From: Macrophomina tecta
Taxonomy: Eukaryota > Ascomycota > Dothideomycetes > Botryosphaeriales > Botryosphaeriaceae
Assembly (NCBI GenBank): GCA_024180945.1
Contig: JAKSGN010000035.1
Location: 1,984,001 to 2,048,000, forward strand
Reading direction: 5' to 3'
DNA length: 64,000 nucleotides
The notes under the pieces are model-generated. The model was not told the DNA's origin and ran no database searches. It saw only the letters and a program-made list of their open reading frames with translations. Shown piece by piece: positions 11,461 to 20,815 of the stretch; the stretch's first letter is position 1, and every line of letters begins with the position of its first letter. Made by a program: the position numbers and the translations under genes.

Positions 11461-13395
11461 CTACATGCTCTGCCTCCCTAATTTCTTATTCGGCAACAAA
11501 GCCACTGATATGACGCAGCCAAGCGTCACGCCGCCTGCGAGGTACAATACGGCGTTGATATCCCCATCCCCACTCTCGCTCTTAGCGTACAAGCTTTGCG
11601 CAATCAACGGACTGACAATACTAAATAAACGTCCCCAGAAGCTCGCCACACCGCATGCTGTCCCTCTGACCGGTGCCGGAAAGGCCTCGGGCGTCCAGCC
11701 GTACAGGACAGCGTTGAACATGCTCTGGAAGAAGTACTCCATGGCGTTGAGGCCTATATTTGAGGCCTCGGAGTTGACGGCACTGAAGATTAAGATGGAA
11801 GCGCCCATCAAACCCGAGGAAATAACCATAGTCCACTTGCGGCCGACGTGCGGGACGTTGTACAGAAGAGCGCCGAGCGCGACACCAAAGACGCCGGGGA
11901 AGTAGATGAGAAGGTAGGAACGGTATGTGAATTCGAGGGAGAGATTCAGAGAGCCGTTCTTGAGGGCAATGATCTTGGGCAGGAAGGAGCCTAGTCAAGC
12001 GCATCAGTCAAGTTCGCCACTCTCCCGGAGATTGCGTCTTACCAGCCACAGTGAAGCCCCAATAGTCCATGATGTACGTCAGCCAGACCAAGACAGTCAA
12101 CCTCGTCATTTCCCAGCTGCTAAAGAGCAGCCTGTAGCGCTCTAGCTCCAGACCGACTTTCTTGCCCACGGAAAGATTCCTTTGTGACTTTCCAATACCA
12201 AATCCAGTTGCACTGGAATATTGGTCATGTTCGCTCTCCAGAATATCGAATGACTCAAGCTTGAGCTTAGACTCCCTGCCATTGACTTTGGCAATGTAGT
12301 TAAGTACCTCGACCGCTTTGTCATCCTGACCCCTGTACACGAGGTACTTGGGCGACTCCTTCATTCTGAAGATGACCGTACGCACGATAAATAAAGAGAT
12401 TGTCATTGCACCGAGCGTGAACATTAGGTATCGCCAACCCATGTTGTCGGCCTTAGAGCAACACTCCACGTCCGGCCCGGAGATGCGGCATGATGGCAGG
12501 GCATCAGATTGGGTGAAGTTCGGGGAGCAGGAGTGTGCTGGGATGTAAGCGTATGCGAGGGCAGAGCAGATGACTACTCCGAGAGGCTGGAAGATCGAGA
12601 GGAGAGCCAGCAAGAACCGTTTATTCTGCATATGTCAGCCAAGTAGCTCTGCGCTCCTGGGACAAGTATATACCTGCGGAATGAATTCCAGGGTTATGGT
12701 GGTGTCGATAGGGATGTTTCCGCCAATGCCAAAGCCTGTAAATGCAGTAAGGACGAGGAAGGGGGTGTACGTGTTGGGCGCGCCGAGACAGATGCCAAAG
12801 ATGGAAGCGATCAATACAGTAAGGTTGAATGCCCACTGCCGGCCTGGAATGTTGTATTAGCTTCCGTCGTTTCCAGAACGCGGTACGGATCTGCGACGGC
12901 GCGACCCACCGATGATGTCCGCCAGCACTCCCCACACGAACGCGCCTGTTTGACCATAAGCCCATGGTACCAAGACTACTAAAGTGATGCAGTACCTGCT
13001 GCCAACCCGGCCGAGAATGAAGTCGAGATATTTCCCGATTGGTCGTCTGCACGGCGTTAGTGCTGGGACCTAAAAAAGCAAACCGACGACAGCCGTCATC
13101 ACTTACTCCCGAAGCCAAACTCTTGTTGCACAGGGCCCAGCACCAAGCCAAAGGCATTCGCCCACAGCAAATCCAAGAAGTAGCCGAAGCCACAGAGGCC
13201 CCAGACGTACCACTGGTACCTGCCCATGCCCATGGCGTCAATTTCTCGATTGATCAGGATGCATTCCTTCTCAAACAGGGAGAGGCCCTCGGCGTGCAGG
13301 GCTTCGGTTAATGACGCAGAACGGCCAGCGCTCGCGTCGTCGCTGATGCGCTCAGGCTGAATGCCGCCGGCGCTCTTGTACTCGACGTCTGCCAT
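11461..13395 (-). CDS. MFS transporter, SV2/sugar-phosphate-like family
   Basis: Model: complement(join(11461..11990,12043..12625,12674..12843,12910..12945,12996..13046,13107..13395)), 552 aa, with five short introns and all phases consistent. The N-terminus carries GLSLFEKECILINREIDAMG, then the first helices (YQWYVWGLCGFGYFLDLLWA), NDQSGNISTSF and AFVWGVLADIIGRQWAFN, the MFS loop 2-3 signature region. A large central cytoplasmic loop has Lys/Glu-rich segments. The second half includes FFQSMFNAVLYGWTPEAFPA and PVRGTACGVASFWGRL. This layout fits fungal SV2-like/organic-solute MFS porters; the substrate is unknown. The start at MADVEYKS was chosen by similarity to the family; an in-frame upstream ATG (MPESS, near 13545) is an alternative. 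It could export the product of the neighbouring oxidative gene group. Confidence 0.88.
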
Positions 13396-14624
13396 GAGGG
13401 GCTGGAGCGAGGGGTCCTTGTCGGAGGCTGTATGTAGATACATCAAAGGAATTGAAGTGTCGTCAAGGTAGTCCGGGGTATTATTTGTAGGGCTGGCAGA
13501 CGGCTCGTCGTCCTGCGGGGCGGCATGGCACGAGCTCTCGGGCATTGTCTGGTGGGGGCGCGGAAAGGAGGCACAGTTTTTGAAGGAAGCCGGCCAACAG
13601 TCGACGTCAACACCTGCAGCGTGTGCAGGGCCGCAAACCGCGTGCCGCTTTCTTGTGTAACGCGGTGCTCCATGGCCGTTGGACGGCAGGCTAGGCGCGA
13701 TGCGGAAATGAGCTAGCACACGGCGTGCTGGGGGCAGGGTTGCTGCGGCCGCGCCGTTGCAGATTGCGTCGTCTGAACCCTGTGTGTTGGTGTTCTCCGA
13801 AAAGCATGATTCGCATCGCCGCTCCCGGATTCTCCGCTGCTGCCGAGTGCTTCGGTTCTGTGGTGGCTTTCTCGTCGACTTCCCCAAGGGGCTGCGTGCG
13901 TCTAAGGCTGGCCATGCAACGAGAAAAGCGCGATGCTGACCGTGCTGAGAAGGCACTGACGTGCGTCATGGATAAAGAGGAAGCCGCAACACCAACCTCT
14001 CGCTTATCTGAGACCAACCCCACTCCGCCCTCTTAGTGTCTCTTTAGCTTCCCCGCGGTGCCGTGCGTCGATCGTACCAATGCGTGCCCAGGAACAAACC
14101 CGCTGCGAACTGCCCGGTCATTGTCAGACATGGGCCACGCGACTGAAAGATTGCATGCAGTCCAAATAATCGAGCGCCAATGTCCCACCGGAGCGAAGCC
14201 CGCGATCGTCCTATCCACGAGTCATATGCATAAATGTGCTGATAATCAGACACTCGATGCATCTAGAAGAGATCCCACTTTGTTCTGGCCAGTTGAGCCG
14301 CCCAACGGAGGTAAAAGTATTAGAAAGTGATGTGGACTCAATAGCTGTGGTGGTTCATGTATAAGCTCTTGGGACTACGGCAGCAGCGACAGGTGAGAGA
14401 ATTATGAACAGTATAAGGTATGAGGGTATACGGATATTCCTCGCAGTATGCATTTAGGTCATCGTGACTGAAATTCATGCCGCCTCGGCTGTTGTTAGAG
14501 GGTACCTGCTCAGATGACGCAAAACTCAGAAGACACGTGCTGCAAGCGTATGCCGCAGGATGGTCTTGCGGCAACGCCACGGGCAGATTGAAGCGGCACA
14601 TGCTCCCAATAGTCAGTCGTCCGT
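13396..14624. other. Intergenic region upstream of the MFS gene
   Basis: This contains the transporter promoter and possibly an N-terminal extension in the same frame up to about 13545. A minus-strand frame at 14338-14754 has paired Cys residues (GCSHC, YACSTC, TCRCC) and may hold a further exon of the Cys-rich gene upstream, but I cannot prove the splice. Confidence 0.45.
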
Positions 14625-15196
14625 TTAGGAAAGTATACTGAGCAACAACGAAACTGGAATCTCCGGAGCAGTGAGAACACCCCGTAACCCTACCATCCTC
14701 TGCCCCGGAACCCATTGCCACCCCTCCGTCAAGATCCGCTGCATCATCACGCACTCATAACACCACTGATGGCCAAACTTCGGACATTCTCTCAAGTACT
14801 GATGAACCCCCATTCTCTCGCACAGACAGCGCACCCGCTCTCCTCTATGCCACCGCGGGAAAGCGGCACCCGGCGGCACGACCTCTCCTCCCTCGAGCGG
14901 TTCCTCTATTTGCGGCTCCAGATTTGCAAGAGGCGGTTTAGATGATGAGCAGCGGACACACGATTCGAGCTCCTCATGAGCAGTCGCACCCTGTAGCGGA
15001 AGACTGAGCACGCAGAGGGTGTTGCTGGGGCTGTCGGGCGCGGGCCTGTTGGGGTTCGTCGTGCGGTGGCCGAGGCTGGTGTGCTTGGATACGAACGCTG
15101 ACAGAGCAGAGAAACCGAAGGAGTTTCTAGGTCGAGAAACGGGCTGGACGGCGCTGTTGCGGTGCAGTGGCACTTCCTGGTGACTGGCATGGACAT
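14625..15196 (-). CDS. Small Cys-rich putative zinc-ribbon protein (paralogue 2, model uncertain)
   Basis: A frame with RVRCLCERMGVHQYL, ECPKFGHQWCYECV and GWQWVPGQR shares the CxxxGHxWCxxC signature of paralogue 3. No ATG opens this frame directly. A plausible model starts at the ATG at 15196 (MSMPVTRKCHCTA), runs in another frame to a donor after FRYR (GTGCGA) and resumes after an AG before PQIEEPLEGG, both in phase 0. The 3' end may also be spliced into the Cys-containing frame at 14338-14754. The function is unknown. The GHxWC motif is the reliable part; the exon boundaries are guesses. Confidence 0.4.
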
Positions 15197-15424
15197 GCTT
15201 TGTAGCAGATATGGACGGCCCAAGGCTTGCGATGCCTAGGACAGCAGGTTTATCATTTGTGGATCGATGTTTCTGGAGATAAAGCTGCCAGACAAATTTT
15301 GGCGCCCGTGAGAACGAGGAAAAGAAATCTGCGCTCGGGCCTTAGAAATCCAGTAGGTCCAGCAGGTCCAGGTCGGCAGTCATTCATAGTGTTGAGAACA
15401 TGGTCCGCTGTCCAGGGTATAGTG

Positions 15425-15616
15425 CTAGCCGTGAAATATGAGACTCCCACCACCTCCAGAAGCCTTCTCGCAATTCCAGCACCACGTATGGCCACACTGA
15501 AAGCACTGCCTGGTGCGCTCCCGATGGGTCCTCAACCCACAATTGTGACATGTCCAGTACTTGTCCCTGCAGTCGACGTGTTTAGAGCCACCTGGTGCCG
15601 AATCCTCGAGTAACAT
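15425..15616 (-). CDS. Small Cys-rich putative zinc-ribbon protein (paralogue 3)
   Basis: A 63 aa frame opens at an ATG (MLLEDSAPGGSK). It contains KYWTCHNCGL and QCFQCGHTWCWNCEK. The arrangement CxxC ... CxxCGHxWCxxC would make a four- to six-ligand zinc ribbon. Proteins of this appearance are frequent as uncharacterised small genes in Pezizomycotina. The open frame continues upstream of the ATG, so an additional 5' exon is possible. It lies less than 1 kb from paralogue 2 on the same strand, suggesting local duplication. No function is assigned. Confidence 0.5.
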   Translation of the reverse strand: MLLEDSAPGGSKHVDCRDKYWTCHNCGLRTHRERTRQCFQCGHTWCWNCEKASGGGGSLIFHG

Positions 15617-16555
15617 CCCCGTGTTGGCAAGCGGTCTATCGAGAAAGAAAACGATCAGTGCGCGAAGGGGAATCCGGCGGTCGAACTGACGTCTTATCAG
15701 ATAATGCAAAAAATACTCATCAGTTGATATATAAGCTCCCTTCGCCGCAAAAGCCCGAGCGTTGGCCGGAAACTGTGTCGAGTCTGAAGCCCCGAGTCAT
15801 GAGGTCGGCGGACCGTCACACAAAAACAATAAAAACTCCTCGTACGATTTGGTCATGCCGAGTACATGAAACTGGGATGGTGGGCCTTATCACCGCCGAA
15901 GAGCAACGCGTGGTGTTGATATTGGTCCCCACTGTATCCTCGTGAGCGAGTATCGATGCAGATCACTCCAGCACCTATCGGAAACGGGCGGCTGAGGGCC
16001 CACTTTGAAGCCTCTGGCTGGTCAGTCCAAGTTTTCTTTCCCAGCTGCGCATCACAAATTGTCCGAGAGGCTGGACCCTAGAACCCTTCACTTGGTCAAG
16101 TGATGCTAAAGCCTGTGCCTGTCAGAACCCAACACGCGTCCCTTGCGCAGAAGTGATAAAGCCTGAAAAAGGGAAAGATAAAAGTTGGGGGTCAAAAGTT
16201 GATGATTCTCATTCACCGACATCCGGCCTCGTCTATTACCGTGCTCAAAAAACAAAGGAAATCTCAGCTGGCAAAGCCCTTCAACGTCCGAAGCCGTATA
16301 TATACAAGTCGTTGTATGTTTCTCGTTGCCTCCAGCATTTGCAGCCAGTCGTTGAGCATCGCACTCATGACTGGCAAAGGTAAAGTTGTGAAATACGAAG
16401 GTGAAAGCCAGCCTCTTTTCAGCCCGAAACGAGATTGCCGCCGGAAGTCTTTCATGAGGCCTCAAGGGTTCCTGGAGTGGGAAAAATCGAAGGAGTCCTG
16501 CAAAATGGCTTCGCGTTCGTTTGAAGGCACCGATTGAATGCGCAGAAGGGGCAAT
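15617..16555. other. Intergenic
   Basis: Nothing supported is seen in this 0.9 kb. It separates the Cys-rich gene from the 3' end of the complex I subunit gene. Confidence 0.55.
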
Positions 16556-17144
16556 TTACTCCTTCTCCTCGAGAATGCCCTCGGCCTCAAGCCTTCTCCG
16601 GGCCTCCTCAAGGGCCCAGGTTTGTATGCTGTTGCGCGACGCGTTAGCAATATCCATCAGAATCCCATCAGAAGCCGACTCCCATTCCATCGACAAATCC
16701 ATCCCAGATCCGCGCAACCCCCTATATGCCTCCGAAAGCCCTCATTCGCCACGCCCTTCCACCTCTTCCGATCCTCCCCCAGCCCCGCCATCCATCCCTT
16801 GCCCCATTCCCCACCCCAACAAACATCAGAAGGAAAAAATCCTGAAAGTCTCAAAAACGAACGTACCTCGTATCAGGCTTGTAGCACCATGCGACGGTTG
16901 CCAGGCCCAAGCTGCCAAAGAAACCCCAGAACCACGCCTTCTCCCAGCCCTCGGGCTGGTACTTGCCGGGGGCGACACCGAACAGCCAGCCGCTCGGGGG
17001 GTCGTAGTGGTCGCCGTGGGCATGGGCATCGCCGCCGAGGCGACGCGGAGTCGACGAGATAGTGCGGCGGGAGGCGACGGTGGTCGTCGGGTTTGCCGTC
17101 GCGGCGATGCGGCGGAGGGCGGTTGTACGGAGTGAGGACGCCAT
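16556..17144 (-). CDS. NDUFB11: NADH:ubiquinone oxidoreductase ESSS subunit (NDUFB11 type)
   Basis: Model: complement(join(16556..16628,16867..17144)), 116 aa. The N-terminus is basic and free of acidic residues (MASSLRTTALRRIAAT), as expected for a mitochondrial presequence. The mature part has HYDPPSGWLFGVAPGKYQPEG, a single membrane helix (AWFWGFFGSLGLATVAWCY), and after the intron SIQTWALEEARRRLEAEGIL. This matches the ESSS accessory subunit of complex I in the membrane arm of the inner mitochondrial membrane. The intron is long for this genome (238 nt) but has a GTACG donor and a CTAAC branch site before CAG. Presence of complex I fits a filamentous ascomycete. Confidence 0.9.
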
Positions 17145-18368
17145 TGCGGCTGCGTGTGCAAGGGCGTCGCCGGGAGTAGAGATTGAGTGGAGAGGGGAAG
17201 AGATGTGTCGGGCGAGGTCGACCGGTTCGGCGGCGGTGGTCGCTTGGGATGGGCAAAGGGCGTTTGAGGTTGGGTCGGTCGCCGATGACAGGTTGGATGT
17301 GTGGTTGGTTGGTGCGTCCTGCCCACTTGCTGGGCGCTCGCTCCGCCCTGCGGCAAGACCTCGGCAAATTTCAATCGCCGGGAGCCGGAATCTTTGGCTT
17401 TCCTTTCTCCTCACTCTGGTCATTCGGCTAACGCTGTTCACATCTGGTCAATGGAACACTTGCGTACTCTGAACTTCGTTCCAAAGCTTTACGGTATGAG
17501 TGTATAGCTATGGGAGGAATGTTGGGGCTCTATTCCGGATTTGGGTTCAATCAATCTCCCCGCTGAACACATGCATAACTCCTTGTACTTGGCAGGAGAC
17601 ATGAATTCACTCAAAAGAGCTTCGGCAACTTCATAGCCATGCTTCTCAAGTCAACGATGGGTTGCGATCTACTGATGCTCACAAAAGCCCGTCATTTCAC
17701 AGGATAGAAGCACAATTATGTAAGTGGTCACTGGTCGGAGAAGTATGGCTTTCATTAGACGCTATCTCTGAATCGTCGGCCTGGGTGTTGCATTTCCTCC
17801 AGCCGTACTGCAAGTTTTGCCATTCCTCCCGACCTCGCTGCCCTTCCCATTCCTCGTATCGGGGCCGCGTACAGCCCCATGTTCCATATTTCGTGTTTCA
17901 CATCTAATTTCCATGCTCATTAAAATCCTCAGCAATCCCTCCCAGGTGTCGTCGCATCGTCAAGAAAAACCTCGTCCATCATGTCCTTTTCCCTTCCATC
18001 TCCATTTCCCATGCTTTCTCTCAATATCAACAAAAAGGAAACCACACCGCCATCTAGACACTCTCACCAGCAATATTAGGTATGGTTTCGAAGCGAAAAA
18101 ATAAAAAATAAAAAGGACTCAAAGCAACTTGGACTCTCGCTGCTGAACCGGAATCGAAGGTGGATATGCCGCGAACGCCAACGGCCTTCGTCGAAACGAG
18201 GCGGCCCAAATGCGAAGAAATCACGCAGAAAGCAAAAAAGAGAGCGGAGCAGAAATGCAACGTCGAGATGCCCGTGATGTCGGCAGCCATCCGCGTCGCC
18301 ATTTTGACCCCTCCCGTGGAATTTGTACATGATGAGTATACCGTGAGCGCAATCTCTCATCGACAGCT
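17145..18368. other. Intergenic
   Basis: Contains the promoter of the complex I gene and the 3' flank of the membrane-protein gene that stops at 18369. No further gene recognised. Confidence 0.6.
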
Positions 18369-19566
18369 TTAACGGCGCGAATGGCTGTAGCGTGTGGTTC
18401 GTGTCCTCCTGTCATCTGAGCTGGCGCTGCCTAGAGGTGAGTTAGCCACTTTATCCTCTCCGAATACCTGAACGGTTTCTCCACTTACTGGAACTTGTGT
18501 AGTCGCTGTAATAGTAACTGCTGTAATCGGTCGTCGTGGTCTTGTCATCGTAGCGGTCATCGTGGCGCTTCTTCATGCCGAAGAGAGCACCGGCTGCGCC
18601 CAATCCCGCAAGCAGACCACCCAAACCAAGGCCGCCGCTCTTCTTCGGTGGAGGAGGCCTGGCGGGCCTGTCGCCGTACCAGCCAGAGTGACGGCTGCCG
18701 CCGCCGTGGCTGTGACGGTGGTACTCTTCGACGTACTCGGTGGAGCGACGCTTCTTTTTGCCCAGGCCCAACAACGCCAGAAGGCCGTCGAACGCGGCCT
18801 TCGCACAGCAGAAGAGGCACAAGAGCGCAAGGAGAAGGATACCAGCCAACACGCCGATTACGATGCCGGCAATAGCACCTGCACTGAGCCCACCACCATC
18901 GCCGCCACTCTCACCAGCGGAAACGGGTGCAGTAGCACCGGTCGCAACGGGGGTCTCGAATGGGATGGTGGTAGTAGCGGAGGCAGTAGCTGTGATGGTT
19001 ATCAGCGTTCCAGACGTCGGTCGCACCGGCGCGGAGTAGGATGCACCCGTACCCGTTGCGGATACTCCGGGCGAGTTTGTCATGCCGGCTGCAGCGCATT
19101 GGTTGTTCAGCTGGCAATACTGATCCGAGGCGCAACAGATGCTGCCGCAGCTCGACTCGCCCTTATCCGTGTTGCATGCAATGCTCGTTCCGGTGGCCTG
19201 CGCGGACACGGTCGCTCCGCCGCCGCCGATGTAGCTGCTGTAAATCTCGGTCCGGGTGATGGTGTCTGTTTCGACCCAGGTGCTGGTCCAGTAGTGCCAG
19301 GAGCCGGAACCACCAGTTACTGATGCCGCTCCGCATTGTGCCTGGTTGTTGGAGTCGGTATAGCATGCTCCTGCGGCCTCACAACAAAGTTGGCCGGACC
19401 AGCCACAGGGATAATCGCAGGCGCGCTTGACGAGAGTGATGTTGTGGAATTCCTCGAGCTGTTCGATCGGAATCTGGTCGACCTGGGGGTCGTTGCCGGT
19501 CAGAATGGGATTTGCGCCTGACCCCGCAATGGCCAGGAACGCGGAGACGAGCGAGCTGAACAACAT
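18369..19566 (-). CDS. Secreted-type Cys-rich protein with one transmembrane helix
   Basis: Model: complement(join(18369..18430,18489..19566)), 379 aa. The start is at MLFSSLVSAFLAIAGSGANP, a clear signal peptide; the frame is open further upstream, but that extension is basic and lacks family character. The extracellular part has two Cys clusters (DYPCGWSGQLCCEAAGACY and SSCGSICCASDQYCQLNNQC), each reminiscent of fungal small-Cys modules, followed by a Ser/Thr/Ala linker likely to be O-glycosylated. A Gly-rich helix (AGAIAGIVIGVLAGILLLAL) leads into a CLFCCAKAAF juxtamembrane region that could be palmitoylated. The cytoplasmic tail is rich in Lys/Arg, Gly, Tyr and Asp (DDRYDDKTTTTDYSSYYYSD). 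The layout resembles fungal cell-surface sensors of the WSC/mid type without being one of them. The function is unknown. Confidence 0.75.
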
Positions 19567-20815
19567 CCTGGGGCGACGTTGCGCGGATTGAACGGCAGCT
19601 GCGGAACGGCGGAGTCTGGGTGGGTGAAAGTCGCAGCTTTTGGAGTGCCGCCAGTCCCTCAACTCACGAGGGAGAGGGCGAAGGGGCGGAAGCGTGCTGC
19701 TGCTGGCGCTGTGGAGTGAGAGTGTGGGGTCGACGAAGATCTCCCGTCGGGGCTTCACTGCTGACGTCCGAACTCAAGTGAGAGCGAAATAACGTCAACG
19801 CTGAACGAGCGACTGGAACGGTCGCAATGAAGGGCGATGTGTGCTGTGGGCTCGTGAGAGGAAAGAGGAATGCAGTTAGACGAACGGGGAAAGTGTACGG
19901 GCAGTTATGCAGGCAGACAGGCCGGGCGGGTTCTACGTGCCAGCCCCCTCCCAACCACCACATTTACCTCTCTCGCGAGGCTGGTCCCGAGTCGCTCTTC
20001 AAACCGACCAAGATTATTCGGGCTAGTTAATGCGCTCCGCCGGCTGCGCTCTGCTCGCCTTGAAATGGCTCTGCCACCGTCATTCTCCTGTTTCCCTTGC
20101 GTTCATCCAAGGCAGACCACCCTGGTCCTGTCCACCAAGCACGGGCCATACCGTGTTGGCACAGCACCTACCTTGCAGCGCGAAGAGATACAACGTCCAA
20201 GCTTCGCAGTAATGCTGTAGCGACCAAATTGCCCGTATGGAGCTGCAGCAGCCATGTGGCGGCCACACCATCGACCTACATATTGTTCAGATGGCTGTTT
20301 CAACTCGCTAACGGATGATTCTGCTGCCATTGGAGGTCGCGCACGGATGTCCTTTACTCTTTGAGCAAAATAATGTATGATGCGCTCTTTTTCCCCGCGT
20401 GCAATACTTTTGAAAAATTCAGCGGGCACGCCCACCTATTATTGCATTAGTAGCTATCCTATGTATATTTCTTTTTAGCCGTTTCTCGTGGGCAACCGTC
20501 TCTCTGGCGAGTTAGAGGAATTATTAGCGAATGTCACGACGCTGGTGTGTCGAAGATGAACAGAATCCAACCTCAGTTCGCAAACCACTCGATGCAAGGG
20601 AAAAATTTGGTATCGCTCCGGGGTATACAGGCCAATGTGTAAGCAACAATCCAAAGAGAGAAAAAAAAAAAAAAAGGAAGAAGAAAGAAAGAGCCAGAAA
20701 AGGAATCTCCGACAAATGAAATGTGCTGGACACAGCTGGACAGAAGATAACCAAAAACCCATCTGCTGGCCGGCTGGGCAGAAAACAGAGGCTGAGACAA
20801 ACGAGAACAAACACC
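19567..20815. other. Intergenic
   Basis: 1.25 kb without a supported gene. It includes an A-rich/purine run near 20660-20700 and the 3' flank of the hydrolase gene. Confidence 0.6.

Noticed and set aside
18562..19323. A 250-codon plus-strand frame antisense to the secreted Cys-rich protein
   Set aside because: Composition is Arg/Ala/Gly-rich as expected from antisense of a Gly/Ser-rich gene; no motif.
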